Shown: positions 28,307-37,760 of the stretch, piece after piece
Layout: every line of letters starts with the position of its first letter
Numbering within the stretch: the first letter of the stretch is position 1
Assembly (NCBI RefSeq): GCF_010681825.2
Contig: NZ_CP066776.1
Span: 2,666,001 to 2,730,000, forward strand
Source: Sulfuriroseicoccus oceanibius
GTDB taxonomy: Bacteria; Verrucomicrobiota; Verrucomicrobiia; Verrucomicrobiales; SLCJ01
Reading direction: 5' to 3'
Length of the DNA: 64,000 bases
Notes under the pieces: model-generated
The model's database searches: none
What the model was told of the DNA's origin: nothing
Seen by the model: only the letters and a program-made list of their open reading frames with translations
Made by a program: the position numbers and the translations under genes

Positions 28307-28738
28307 TCAAATCCGTGGGAATCCTGGTTGCTCGAATGGAAAATCCTGGATCCATCCGCAGACACAGCTCCCCGTCCGCACCCGCGGACACAACAGAGCA
28401 ATCCCTTCAATCACCACAGGAAAGAGAGCCACCGCCCACGCCCAGCCGCCCATGGCATTCCTAGAATAGTGCCAGGGAGTCGTCTTCACACCGGTTGCCA
28501 CAATTCCTATCAACATAAACACCAAAGCAACCACCACGAACCAGATCGACCACCCAACCAACCGCTCCATCATCCGACCAAACTTTCCCCTGCGCACCTT
28601 GTAATGAGCTGCCTGCAACGAACGGCCACAGCAGGGACACACCTCAGGCAGTCCATGCGGCACTTTCTTCGAGGGCCCAACATCACGCCAAATCCTCCCG
28701 GAAACATCCATGGACTCGATCATCTTCAACCGCTTCAT
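28307..28738 (-). CDS. Hypothetical membrane protein with zinc-ribbon-like N-terminus
   Basis: 143 residues. CPCCGRSLQAAH (residues 34-45) looks like half of a zinc ribbon, and a second Cys pair (SCVCG) lies near the C-terminus. Two TM helices occupy about residues 64-85 (SIWFVVVALVFMLIGIVATG) and 98-115. I do not recognise the family. The gene sits exactly between two roughly 400-bp direct repeats, which would allow deletion or gain by recombination. An alternative start is the ATG at 28723. Confidence 0.65.
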   Translation of the reverse strand: MKRLKMIESMDVSGRIWRDVGPSKKVPHGLPEVCPCCGRSLQAAHYKVRRGKFGRMMERLVGWSIWFVVVALVFMLIGIVATGVKTTPWHYSRNAMGGWAWAVALFPVVIEGIALLCPRVRTGSCVCGWIQDFPFEQPGFPRI

Positions 28739-29404
28739 CGAGCTAGATCAAAGCAGCTCTACCACATCCCCTCCATTACAAAACCAGCCATGGTGTGGAA
28801 TTCACAGCCCCCGACTTCAAGGATGCCCACCTCCTGCTAGTCCGCGGATGCAAAGGACGAGCTATCCGCAGATGGTTGGTTTGAACCACAGAGGACTCAG
28901 CGAGCGCAGAGACCTCTCGGACCGCCGGTCTCCAGTCCGGCCACCACTCCCCTCCGAGCGCAGCGAGCTAGTCTGCAGATGCATAGGATGAGCTATCCGC
29001 AGATTACTCCGATTTCGCAGATGGTTTTTTGAACCACAGTGGACTCAGAGAGACCCCTTCAGTGCGCCGCAGCACGAGAAGAAACACCGGAGCGTCGACG
29101 TCCCCGTCGACCACCATCACGGAGCGCGGCGACCACCTCTCCAGAATCGCAAACCAGCCTGGGGCAAAGAGAACACACAGCAAAAAAACACCTCTGTGTT
29201 CTCTGTGCCCTCTGTGGTGACAACATCACCTACCGGCTCCGCCTTCAATCGAAAGCGGTGATCCTCACCGCACTCCCAAAATCCGCGGGATCGGCTTTAT
29301 TCAAGGACTCAAAAAACTCTGCGTCTTAGCGACTTAGAGAGGTCTCTGCGTGAGATCCAATTCCGCATCCTCCCGCTGATTTCACATTCCAGCTTTCCAT
29401 TTCC
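28739..29404. repeat. Long intergenic repeat, copy B
   Basis: No gene. The part 28914-29285 is the second copy of the repeat at 27828-28243; 28836-28912 is an additional partial copy of its first half. Differences include small deletions in the middle. Confidence 0.7.
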
Positions 29405-29878
29405 CTACCCCGCCGGCTCCTTTGGCACCAGCAGCACGCGCTCGACACCGCGCTTCTCGAACTCATCCCAGTAGCGCTTTTCGCGTTGCTGGCGCAGGCG
29501 CTGACGATCCGCATCCCCCAACGCCAACCATTGCTGCTCGGTCATGTCGCGGGCGATATCGCGGTCCGTCATCCGTGCGACCAAGTCCTCCCAGAACGTC
29601 CGCTCGGCCATGTCATCGATGCATTCCTTGAAGAACGATTCCTCCTCATAGTCGCGGTTCGGGAGCCACGCCTTGGCAGCTTCATCATAGTACGCCAAAT
29701 CACCACAGCCCATCTTGTCCGCCTGCGCCATCAGCTCGTCGGACACAGATTCGAAGGCACGATGCCAGCCATCCCGCCCGGGACGGTTGTGGTACTGCAA
29801 CGTGTAGGTTGCCAGGTTCACCATCTCGAGAAGGGTGCGGAACTGTCGTTCACTGATCTTGACCTCAGCCATGCCCAC
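29405..29878 (-). CDS. Hypothetical soluble protein
   Basis: 157 residues, mostly helical by composition and acidic, without signal or TM. It begins EVKISERQFRTLLEMVNLATYTLQYHNRP and has AERTFWEDLVARMTDRDIARDM near the centre. No catalytic motif is seen. The start may be the ATG at 29872 instead. It lies divergently from the DUF5069-like gene, 135 bp away. Confidence 0.7.
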   Translation of the reverse strand: MGMAEVKISERQFRTLLEMVNLATYTLQYHNRPGRDGWHRAFESVSDELMAQADKMGCGDLAYYDEAAKAWLPNRDYEEESFFKECIDDMAERTFWEDLVARMTDRDIARDMTEQQWLALGDADRQRLRQQREKRYWDEFEKRGVERVLLVPKEPAG

Positions 29879-30013
29879 TGATGCCCCTTCCTGCCCGTAT
29901 CCGCCAATGATTTCTCACCGGCTTTGATTGACCTTTGAGGGCCTGCGGCTTACCAACAATCCGACGATCCATCGGCGCCCGCCGCCGCATCACACGATCC
30001 TTTTTTCCAAACT

Positions 30014-30550
30014 ATGAGCCACCAACACTACACCTGGGACCAGACCTTCCGCGAGTTGTTCGAACGTTCACTCGAGCGCTACAACAGCGGCGACACCAAC
30101 CTCGACAACTACTACACCACTGACGACTTGTTGTTCCTCGCCGCCATCGGCTGCAAGCCGCGCGAGTTCTTCGACTTCGTCGAGGACTACGGCGACGCCC
30201 AGACACCGTCGATCGAAACCGCAATCCTCATCGCCGCCGTGCGCCGCGACTACTTCCTCACCATCCAGCACGGCCAGGCCAGCACCGAGGAAATGAAGCC
30301 CAACGAACTACCAGGACGCAACGAGGAACTCGCCGGCCACCCATGGCTGCCGCGTATCATTCAAAAAGCACGCAACAAACTGCGCGGCGAAAACGATCCC
30401 GACATCATGTACGGCTGCGGCGGCGACCGACGCTTCCTCACCCAGTACGACATCCATCCAGCCGACTTCCTGCGCGTCGTCTGGGCCGCCGGCGACAACG
30501 ACCAACGCATCATCGACTACGTCAACCAGCGCTCCGCCGGCAAAGGGTAA
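30014..30550 (+). CDS. DUF5069-like protein
   Basis: 178 residues. The C-terminal half (WLPRIIQKARNKLRGENDPDIMYGCGGDRRFL, then DFLRVVWAAGDNDQRIIDYV) follows the DUF5069 pattern of 'lprii.KAR..l.G', a 'gcggD..fl' motif and an ending with D..v..wv. The N-terminal part (LDNYYTTDDLLFLAAIGCKPREFFDFVEDY) is not part of that pattern as I know it. Function unknown. Leaderless cytosolic protein. Confidence 0.7.
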   Translation: MSHQHYTWDQTFRELFERSLERYNSGDTNLDNYYTTDDLLFLAAIGCKPREFFDFVEDYGDAQTPSIETAILIAAVRRDYFLTIQHGQASTEEMKPNELPGRNEELAGHPWLPRIIQKARNKLRGENDPDIMYGCGGDRRFLTQYDIHPADFLRVVWAAGDNDQRIIDYVNQRSAGKG

Positions 30551-30835
30551 CGGAGTAGCGGGTAGCCATTAAGGATGGGCTTTCAATGCAGCCCATTCCT
30601 TAATTCAACACGAGGCGCCCCCAACTTCCGCAAAGCCGCGAATTCTTCCCCGAGGGGGAAACGCAAACCAGCCCAGGGTGAACGGAGCCTCAAGCGACGC
30701 CACCCTGGGAAGATAAAAATCAGACACAACCGGCCAAGCGAGCGGCATCACCACCACGTATCAAGATCCCGCAGGCCGCCCCTTCCTCTCCGCCACACCA
30801 ACCTCGACCCAAACCGCTAACACCCCAGCCCCCCC
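30551..30835. repeat. Intergenic region with copy 2 of the CCCAGGGTGA hairpin repeat
   Basis: Stems TTCCCC/GGGGAA (about 30646-30660) and CCCAGGGTG/CACCCTGGG (30672-30709), in the same order and orientation as at 25510-25574. No gene is seen. Confidence 0.65.
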
Positions 30836-32338
30836 ATGCGCCACATCCTCACCGCCATCGCCAGCCTCGCCCTCGCGTGGCCGTGCCATGGTGCCGAGCC
30901 CTACGATGTGCTGCGCATTCTAGCCAACTGGGAGTGGGAGCTGGTGGATATCGACGATCCGAGGGATGCGGATTTGCTGGTGTTTCCGAGAAATTTGGAG
31001 AACGCCATCCCTATCGAAGACGCTCTGGATCAGCTGGCGCTTAAGCACGACGAGATCGACAGCAGACTCAATGCCGAACGAGACGGGCAAGTGAGTTTCG
31101 ATTGGATCGTCGCCCTTCACTTCCCCCTCTCATCTCCGGATGACCTGAAGAATCCAAAGTTGGTTCGGTTTCTGGAACTCGAGGCTTCACTCCTCGCGAC
31201 CGCTGACTCACTGCTCGCCGGTCGCCCATGGTCGCTACCGCCCTCAGAGGAAATGCGCGACTGCGACTGGCGCGGCCTCACTCAAGTCATCACATCCACT
31301 CAAAGAGCCTTTTCTGCCGACTTGGTAAAAGGGCGTACAGAAGCGGCACTCCATCACATCCAACGTCTGCAATTACTCAAATCCCGCTTGGATCAACTTG
31401 AAGCACCCGATCTCATGGTTCTCATCGACTCGATGCTGGCTTCAAAAGGGATGAGCAGCACGACTTGCTATCTTCTCGAACGGCTTGAGCCCACCAACGC
31501 CAATAGAGCGGCAATCATCGAACTACGAAAACTCAACAAGAGCTCAAAAGTAGCCCGGAAAAACGTGCGTCGATCACTTCAAGGAGAGCACTTGTTTTTC
31601 AGAGCATCCGTAAACGAACTCAAGCAATCCAAAGACCCTTGGCTGGACATTTCATGGATCGGGCAAAAAGAGGGCTCCACATCTCCCCTGCTCGCAGACG
31701 CCCCCTTGATCAAAAGCCTGAGAGGCTTGAGTGCCAGCTTCTCCTTCCAGCCCAATCGCACAATTCGGCAAGCTGCTGGTCACCATCGGCAATGGATCGC
31801 GCAGTGGCACCTTCCCTGGGAGAAAATCAGAGAAGCAGAATCCAGGCTCCCCGAGACCGAGCCGCTTTCACCTGACCGGTTGTTGATAGAAATCATCAAC
31901 GGAAACGGCTGCGGCGACGCATTGACTTACATCTTAACAGCCCAACGCTTCCCCCTCGTAAGGAACGTCCTGTCTACCAATTCTAGCCGCGACCTCACCC
32001 AGCTGGCGCTCGCCATCCGCCTTTACCAGGCAGACAACGACAAAGCGCTGCCGGATTCCCTGGAAAAGCTCGTCCCTGACTACCTCGCCCAACTCCCCGT
32101 TGATCCCTTTGCCAGCCGCCCCTATCGATTCAGAGTCGTTGGCGATGATTTCGTTCTGTGGGGCGTTGGCCCAGACTGTGTCGATCAAGGAGCAGTGCTC
32201 GACATGACTCCGATCACGCATTTGTTAATAGACCATCAATCCGGAGAGAGTAAACCTGTGCGAGCCCCGATAAACTTCGACAACGACATCACCCTCCGCC
32301 TCCCTATCCTGCCGAAGCCTTATCCCGCGGGCGAGTAA
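30836..32338 (+). CDS. Exported protein of unknown function with pilin-like C-terminus
   Basis: 500 residues with a signal peptide (MRHILTAIASLALAWPCHG). Most of the protein is not one I recognise. Near the C-terminus is LTQLALAIRLYQADNDKALPDSLEKLVPDYLAQLPVDPFASRPYRFRVV. Its pattern of a residue run followed by 'LP.sL..LvPdYL..lP.DPF' is often seen at the end of large secreted proteins of Planctomycetota and Verrucomicrobiota and resembles the mature part of type II secretion pseudopilins. Its codon use is less GC-rich than that of flanking genes. Confidence 0.75.
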   Translation: MRHILTAIASLALAWPCHGAEPYDVLRILANWEWELVDIDDPRDADLLVFPRNLENAIPIEDALDQLALKHDEIDSRLNAERDGQVSFDWIVALHFPLSSPDDLKNPKLVRFLELEASLLATADSLLAGRPWSLPPSEEMRDCDWRGLTQVITSTQRAFSADLVKGRTEAALHHIQRLQLLKSRLDQLEAPDLMVLIDSMLASKGMSSTTCYLLERLEPTNANRAAIIELRKLNKSSKVARKNVRRSLQGEHLFFRASVNELKQSKDPWLDISWIGQKEGSTSPLLADAPLIKSLRGLSASFSFQPNRTIRQAAGHHRQWIAQWHLPWEKIREAESRLPETEPLSPDRLLIEIINGNGCGDALTYILTAQRFPLVRNVLSTNSSRDLTQLALAIRLYQADNDKALPDSLEKLVPDYLAQLPVDPFASRPYRFRVVGDDFVLWGVGPDCVDQGAVLDMTPITHLLIDHQSGESKPVRAPINFDNDITLRLPILPKPYPAGE

Positions 32339-32638
32339 TCTTCCCCGTGTACCCCCGCCGTAAGATCGGCTTTCGGGCAAATTTCACATCTTCGTCAAAA
32401 CCACACGCTCGGCCGGTGATTGGGGATCCCCCTCAGTCCCAAGGTGACGTCGCCTGAAGCTCCTTTCACCTTGGGCTAGTTTGCTCTTCCCCTTCTGGGA
32501 AAAAACAAGAACTAGACGACAGCGAAGCTATCGTGTTCATCATGTAAATCCTGTCTCCAAAAGCCCGCCCCCACCGGCATCCAGCAGCGAGCACCTCTCA
32601 CTGAAAACTTTCAACTGAACACTAGCAAACTTCTCCCC
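32339..32638. repeat. Intergenic region with inverted copy 3 of the hairpin repeat
   Basis: The stem at 32438-32475 reads CCCAAGGTGA with TCACCTTGGG, so both arms differ from copies 1 and 2 at matching positions. The CCAGCCCAGGG part is in reverse orientation here. A 33-bp segment at 32599-32632 repeats that at 24892-24924. No gene is seen. Confidence 0.65.
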
Positions 32639-33076
32639 ATGCCTCGCATTCAGATTCCCGAATACGCCATGGCCCTGGCTGACATGGCCTGCCTGCGCTC
32701 CGAAGATCCGTACCGTCAGGTCGGTGCGGCGGCGCTCGATTTTGAAAACCGCGTGATTGGCACGGCCTACAATGGATTGGCTCCCAAGTTCGACGCCCCC
32801 GAGGGGTTCTGGGACGACCGCGACCAGCGCCGCAAGTACATGATCCACGCCGAGGTGAACCTGTGCTCGCTCTTCAAGCGCGGCGAGGCGCGGTTGGTGG
32901 CGGTCACGGCCAAGCCGTGCACGTCGTGCATGCAGATGCTCTGCGCCTATGGCGTGAAGGAGATCTACTACCGCGACGACTACCCAGCCTCCGAGGCCGA
33001 CCATCTCGCTGAGTTGTATGGTATCAAATTGCAACAGGTCACCGACTACCCGCGTGCGACGGAGCCTCAGGGATAA
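32639..33076 (+). CDS. dCMP deaminase-family protein
   Basis: 145 residues. The zinc-dependent cytidine/deoxycytidylate deaminase motifs are complete: His70-Ala-Glu72 in MIHAEVN, and PCTSCMQM with Cys94 and Cys97. The N-terminus (MALADMACLRSEDPYRQVGAAAL) matches dCMP deaminases. dCMP deaminase makes dUMP for thymidylate synthesis. Substrate cannot be settled from sequence alone, since ComE-type proteins look alike. It is a single gene. Confidence 0.88.
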   Translation: MPRIQIPEYAMALADMACLRSEDPYRQVGAAALDFENRVIGTAYNGLAPKFDAPEGFWDDRDQRRKYMIHAEVNLCSLFKRGEARLVAVTAKPCTSCMQMLCAYGVKEIYYRDDYPASEADHLAELYGIKLQQVTDYPRATEPQG

Positions 33077-33486
33077 ATCGATGAGATCTCACGCAGAGCC
33101 CCAAAGCACCCAAAGAGCCTAATTCTGCGGCGTCGCCGGTAGATTGAGTGGCCGGATTGAAGGCCTGTGCGCCGTAGGGGGACTGGCACTCAGGAGCTCC
33201 CCTTCAGAGATCCTAAAAGACTTACAGGACATGTTAATGCACCTCCGCAGACCTCCCCTTTGGGTCTTCGGGCCTTTGCGTGAGCCCATTCCTAATTCAG
33301 TGGGCGGCTCTACCTTTCACCCATAGGTCCCATCGGCCACATAAGACCTACGGATGATGCGCCGCAGCGCCCCCCGTAACGAGAGCGCATAGCAACACTT
33401 GCACATTGCACCGATCGACCGTAGGCTCCCGCCCCGTGCGGAGGTGTCCCAAACCCAACCGCCGCACAGAACTCAAGCGCAGACCC
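33077..33486. other. Intergenic stretch without recognisable gene
   Basis: 410 bp of non-coding character. It starts with the motif GATCTCACGCAGAGCCCCAAAG, common in the repeat blocks of this window. The short open frames have no family likeness. The promoter of the IIA gene should lie near its right end. Confidence 0.5.
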
Positions 33487-33951
33487 ATGCAGTTGGCCAG
33501 CATTCTCACCGAGCAACACATCGTCCCCGACATGAAGTCGGAGGATCACTGGTCCGCCATCGCGGAGCTCGTGAACTACCTCGATTCCCAGAACCTGCTC
33601 GCCCAGGAGTCCGCTCCGGATGTGCTGGCAGCACTGGAAGAACGCGAACGCATGACCTCCACCGGCATTGGCTCCGGAGTTGCGATCCCACACGCGTTCT
33701 CCGAAAAGATCGACCACATCATCCCGGTTTTCGGGCGCTCCAAGACCGGCATCGACTTTGAAGCGGTGGACAACTGCCCGGTGAAGTTCGTCATTCTCTT
33801 CATCGTGCCGAAGGCGGAGTACCACATGCACCTGCAAACGCTGGCCGCCATTGCGAAAATGTTCAACAACTGCACGATCCGCAAAGATCTGATTGAAGCG
33901 CCGGATTCCGCGGCGATTTTGGAGATCCTCTCGCGCAAAGCCAGCCGCTGA
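33487..33951 (+). CDS. PTS IIA-type protein (PtsN/fructose class)
   Basis: 154 residues from the ATG at 33487. The EIIA domain shows ERERMTSTGIGSGVAIPHAF with the phosphorylatable His69, and VKFVILFIVPKAEYHMHLQTLAAIAKMF. PtsN-type proteins act in regulation (nitrogen or potassium control) rather than sugar uptake. No EIIB/EIIC genes are nearby, which fits a regulatory role. argS follows 84 bp downstream on the same strand. Confidence 0.9.
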   Translation: MQLASILTEQHIVPDMKSEDHWSAIAELVNYLDSQNLLAQESAPDVLAALEERERMTSTGIGSGVAIPHAFSEKIDHIIPVFGRSKTGIDFEAVDNCPVKFVILFIVPKAEYHMHLQTLAAIAKMFNNCTIRKDLIEAPDSAAILEILSRKASR

Positions 33952-34035
33952 TCATCGGCACTAGCAGCCATCAAAACACTTTTACCGGGAGCATGATTGC
34001 TCCTGTTTTCATTTCAGCCCATACCACCGATCGCC

Positions 34036-35793
34036 ATGCCAACGCTTCCCGCCCAACTTTCCGCAGACTTGGCCACCGCTCTGAACCAAGCCGGCATCGA
34101 ATTGCCGGAAGGAGTGAGCGCCGACGTCACCGCCGCCCAGGACACCCGCTTCGGAGACTACCAGACCAACATCGCCATGGTGTTGGCCAAGTCCCAGCGC
34201 ACCAACCCGCGCGCACTGGCCACCTCGATCGTGGAAAACTTCCCTGCCGAATCGATCTCGGAAACCCCACAGATCGCCGGCCCGGGCTTCATTAACTTCA
34301 AGGTCAAGCCTGAGGCATTCGCCTCGCTGGTGACGGACATCGCACGCGACACCGACGGCCGCTGCGGTATGGAAAAGGTCGCCAACCCGAAAACCATCGT
34401 GCTCGACTTCTCCGCCCCGAACGTCGCCAAGCCAATGCACGTCGGCCACATCCGCTCGACCATCATCGGCGACACCCTGGCCCGCGTCGCCCGTTTCGCC
34501 GGCCACAATGTGATCACCGACAACCACATCGGCGACTGGGGCACTCAGTTCGGCATGATCATCTACGGATGGAAGAACATCCTCGATCAAGATGCCCTCG
34601 CCGCCGACCCGATCGCCGAGTTGTTGCGCGTTTACAAAACCATCAACGACCAGTGCAAAGCTGACGAATCCGTCCGCGACGCCTGCAAACTCGAACTCGT
34701 CGCCCTCCAAGCCGGCGACGAAGCCAACCTCGAGATCTGGCAAAAGTGCGTCGAACTCTCGAAGCAGGGCCTGCAGGGCATCTACGACAAGCTCGACGTT
34801 CACTTCGACCACTGGCTCGGTGAGTCCGCCTACAACGACCGCCTCGGCCCACTGGTCGAGCGCTTGATTGATGAGAAAATCGCCGAGGAATCGGATGGCG
34901 CGATCTGTGTCTTCTTCCCGGACAACAAAGCGCTCGAAGAAAAGCCATGCCTCATCCGCAAGGGCGACGGCGGGTTCCTCTACGCCACCACGGACCTGGC
35001 CACCATCGACTTCCGCGTCGAAGAATGGAAGGCCGACGAGATCTGGTACGTGGTGGGCGCCCCACAACAGCTGCACTTCCAGCAGATCTTCGAAGTGGCC
35101 GCCAAGATGGGCCACAAAACCAACATGGAGCACATCGCCCACGGCTCGATCCTCGGGTCGGACCGCAAGCTCATGCGCACCCGCTCGGGCGACAACGTCC
35201 AGCTCACCGACGTGCTGACCGAAGCGGTCGAGCGCTCGCGTGCCATCATCGAAGAGAAGAACCCATCACTCACCGACGACGAGAAGGAGACCATTTCCGA
35301 GATCGTTGGCATCGGGTCGGTCAAGTTCGCGGAGCTCAGCCAGCACCGCATGACCGACTACATCTTCTCGTGGGACAAGATGCTCGCGCTGACCGGTGAC
35401 ACCGCACCGTACCTGCAGTACTCGTTCGTGCGCATCCAGTCGATCTTCCGCAAACTGGCTGAAAACGAAGGTCTCGACCAAGCCGGCATCGACACATTGC
35501 TCGCCAACGCCACCGTTGCCCTCAGCGAGGACGGAGAACTCACCCTCGCCCGCCAGCTCGGACGCTTCGCCGAGATCGTGCCAATGGTGCTCGACGGCCA
35601 CCGCCCGAACCTGCTCTGCAGCTACCTGCTCGAACTCGCCCGCGCATTCCACTCGTTCTTCGAGGCCTGCCCGGTGCTCAAAGCAACCGACACCGCAACC
35701 CGTGACTCGCGCCTGGTGCTGGCCCACGCCACCGCCCGCACGCTCGAGACCGGCCTCGGTCTCCTCGGCATCCGCGTTCCGGAGAAAATGTAA
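34036..35793 (+). CDS. argS: Arginyl-tRNA synthetase
   Basis: 585 residues from the ATG at 34036. A class I synthetase that charges tRNA-Arg. The HIGH motif appears as PMHVGHIRST after FSAPNVAK. The KMSKS position is SDRKLMRTRSGDNV. The C-terminal anticodon-binding domain includes YLQYSFVRIQSIFRK and RLVLAHATARTLETGLGLLGI, ending in PEKM. An in-frame ATG at 33997 would add 13 residues not seen in the family. Confidence 0.96.
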   Translation: MPTLPAQLSADLATALNQAGIELPEGVSADVTAAQDTRFGDYQTNIAMVLAKSQRTNPRALATSIVENFPAESISETPQIAGPGFINFKVKPEAFASLVTDIARDTDGRCGMEKVANPKTIVLDFSAPNVAKPMHVGHIRSTIIGDTLARVARFAGHNVITDNHIGDWGTQFGMIIYGWKNILDQDALAADPIAELLRVYKTINDQCKADESVRDACKLELVALQAGDEANLEIWQKCVELSKQGLQGIYDKLDVHFDHWLGESAYNDRLGPLVERLIDEKIAEESDGAICVFFPDNKALEEKPCLIRKGDGGFLYATTDLATIDFRVEEWKADEIWYVVGAPQQLHFQQIFEVAAKMGHKTNMEHIAHGSILGSDRKLMRTRSGDNVQLTDVLTEAVERSRAIIEEKNPSLTDDEKETISEIVGIGSVKFAELSQHRMTDYIFSWDKMLALTGDTAPYLQYSFVRIQSIFRKLAENEGLDQAGIDTLLANATVALSEDGELTLARQLGRFAEIVPMVLDGHRPNLLCSYLLELARAFHSFFEACPVLKATDTATRDSRLVLAHATARTLETGLGLLGIRVPEKM

Positions 35794-35826
35794 GAAGTTT
35801 CCTAGTCTGCTAGTTGGCAGTTTTCA

Positions 35827-35872
35827 GTGGCCGTGGTGCGGAAGATTTCCCGCGCTACGGCCACATTTTTTT
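35827..35872 (+). terminator. Terminator downstream of argS
   Basis: An imperfect hairpin with outer arms GTGGCCGT/ACGGCCAC, followed by seven T, 33 bases past the argS stop. Confidence 0.8.
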
Positions 35873-35935
35873 GAGCTCCCAATAGGTGCTCTCTATAGCT
35901 CCCATTGGCCCTATCCGTCCTATGCGGAAGCCGCC

Positions 35936-36895
35936 CTACGCCGTAAACGCATACACGCAGTATGCCGCGTAGCCTACCAGCAGCACCACGCCCTCGATCC
36001 GGGAGAGGCGCTTGGCGGTGATCATCATTGGGAAGATCAAAAGCGTGACACCCGCCATGACGTAGAGGTTGGTCGGGTTCATGCTCTGGGTCTCGATCGG
36101 ATGCACGGAGGCCGTCGCGCCCATAATGAGCAATGTGTTGAAAATGTTGGATCCCACAGCATTGCCGACCATGATGTCGCCCTGCTTCTTGAGCGCGGAA
36201 ACCACGGCGGTGGCAAGCTCTGGCAACGACGTACCGAATGCGATCAAGGTCAGACCAATGACCGCCTCGGAGACACCCATGCGCAACGCCAGCGACTGCG
36301 CGTTCTCCACCAGAAGCTTGGAGCCCAGCACCATCGCCGCGATACCCACCAGCACGAGAGCCACCAGCTTCCAAGTCGCGTGAGTCGCCTCGGTCGGCAC
36401 GGAGTCCTCGAATTCTTCGAGTTCTGCCCCCTCGACCATGTGCCGCTTGCTCATCATCACCGAATTGACCACGTACACGATGATTCCACCGAACAACACA
36501 AAGCCCTCCCAGCGTGCCAGTTGACCGTCGCTGAGGAACGCGATGAACAACGCAGTGGACAGCAACAGAATCGGCATCTCGCGTTTCACTACCTGGCCAT
36601 GCACCACCAGCGGCGTGATCACCACCCCAACGCCGATGATCAGGGCGAGGTTACAAATGTTCGAGCCCACAATGTTGCCCACCGAGATATCCGGCGCACC
36701 GTCGAAGGCAGCCTGCAACGACACCAGAAGCTCCGGCGCGCTGGTGCCGAACGCGACCACCGTCAGGCCGACGACCAAAGGCGACATGCCGATCTTCACC
36801 GCCAGCTCGGCGGCACCTGCCACCAGCCATTCCGCGCCATAGTAGAGCAACGCGAGTCCGGCGATCACAAAAACGATTTCAAGAGTAAGGTCCAT
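35936..36895 (-). CDS. Na+/Ca2+ exchanger family protein (YrbG-like)
   Basis: 319 residues, about ten TM helices in two inverted halves. Each half carries an alpha-repeat motif: GLTVVAFGTSAPELLVSL near the N-terminus and GLTLIAFGTSLPELATAV in the second half, each followed by VGNIVGSNICN or VGNAVGSNIFN. These Glu residues bind the cation. The central loop is rich in acidic residues (VEGAELEEFED). It exchanges cations across the inner membrane. The ATG at 36895 is chosen for the TM topology. Confidence 0.93.
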   Translation of the reverse strand: MDLTLEIVFVIAGLALLYYGAEWLVAGAAELAVKIGMSPLVVGLTVVAFGTSAPELLVSLQAAFDGAPDISVGNIVGSNICNLALIIGVGVVITPLVVHGQVVKREMPILLLSTALFIAFLSDGQLARWEGFVLFGGIIVYVVNSVMMSKRHMVEGAELEEFEDSVPTEATHATWKLVALVLVGIAAMVLGSKLLVENAQSLALRMGVSEAVIGLTLIAFGTSLPELATAVVSALKKQGDIMVGNAVGSNIFNTLLIMGATASVHPIETQSMNPTNLYVMAGVTLLIFPMMITAKRLSRIEGVVLLVGYAAYCVYAFTA

Positions 36896-36926
36896 GGTTT
36901 GGGTCGGTTTGGTGTGAAAGTGTCGG

Positions 36927-37616
36927 TCAACTGCGCTTCGACATCGGCAGCGCGTGCAACAAAAGCCAGCGGGTGGAGGCCACCGGCCCGCGCAAATCAA
37001 GCAATGGCGCCACATCGAGCACACTCTGCGCTAACTCAAGGTCGCTAGAATCAGCGAAGACCTTTGCGTCCGCCACCGATTTCTTGGCAATCACGACAGC
37101 GCGCAGATCGGTTGCCAGCGTCACAAAAAATACGAACAAGCCCACCGCACAAGCCGCAGCAATCAGCCACAAGGCTGCCGTGGGCTGCAACCGTCTGGCA
37201 AACAGGAACAACAAACCGAGCACAAACCCAAACCCCGGAAGCGCCGAACTCCACCGCAAGGCCTGCCGCCTCCGCCTCCACGATCCCGGGGACTTGCGCG
37301 CCACCTCGGCACGCGCCGCCTGCAACGCCGCCAGCGCCAGGGCACCAGGGCTGGCCGACTCAATCAACCGCGGCGAAAGCACGACGTGCTCCTTTTCATC
37401 GTCGTAGCTGCTCCATCCTTTGAACCATCCCTCGATCACCCCGACTTTCATCAAGCCTGCATCATTGAGCAGGGCACGACAAACCAGTCTCGCCGAACTC
37501 TTGCCGCCACGCGCAGGCTCACTCAGTGCCGCGTCGAAACGCGATCTCGCCATCCCGCCCAGCCCAACGGTCACGGCGAGATACACGAGCAGCAGAACGA
37601 CAGCGAGTATGATCAT
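36927..37616 (-). CDS. YugP-like (zinc peptidase 2 family) protein lacking the HEXXH motif
   Basis: 229 residues. The layout fits the YugP membrane zinc-metallopeptidase family: an N-terminal TM helix, SARLVCRALLNDAGL followed by VGVIEGWFKGWSSYDDEKEHVVLSPRLI, then a helix AALAAL.. and two TM helices. At the place of AAHEAGHA the sequence is AALQAARAEV (residues 96-105), so all three zinc/catalytic residues (H98, E99, H102 in the alignment) are missing. It is probably not a protease; a structural or regulatory role is inferred. It is 32 bp upstream of the exchanger gene, so likely co-transcribed with it. Confidence 0.65.
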   Translation of the reverse strand: MIILAVVLLLVYLAVTVGLGGMARSRFDAALSEPARGGKSSARLVCRALLNDAGLMKVGVIEGWFKGWSSYDDEKEHVVLSPRLIESASPGALALAALQAARAEVARKSPGSWRRRRQALRWSSALPGFGFVLGLLFLFARRLQPTAALWLIAAACAVGLFVFFVTLATDLRAVVIAKKSVADAKVFADSSDLELAQSVLDVAPLLDLRGPVASTRWLLLHALPMSKRS

Positions 37617-37692
37617 CGCCGCACCATGGAAGCAGAGCCCCGCAGAAGCAAGGATGGACCACCCCGATCTCCCCGGGCCACCCGAAACAAAA

Positions 37693-37730
37693 AACAAGCG
37701 GCGCCTCCCGTGTCGGAAGACGCCGCGCTG
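37693..37730 (-). terminator. Terminator of the Sel1-repeat gene
   Basis: On the minus strand, arms GCGGCGTCTTCC and GGGAGGCGCCGC pair with some G-U pairs, followed by a T-rich run. It is 31 bases beyond the stop at 37761. Confidence 0.7.
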
Positions 37731-37760
37731 AATCGATCAATGAACCACAAGGGTTCTCGG

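Noticed and set aside
34009-35142. Open frame opposite argS (377 codons)
   Set aside because: Shadow of argS; rich in Val, Asp and Gly in an order typical of reversed codons.
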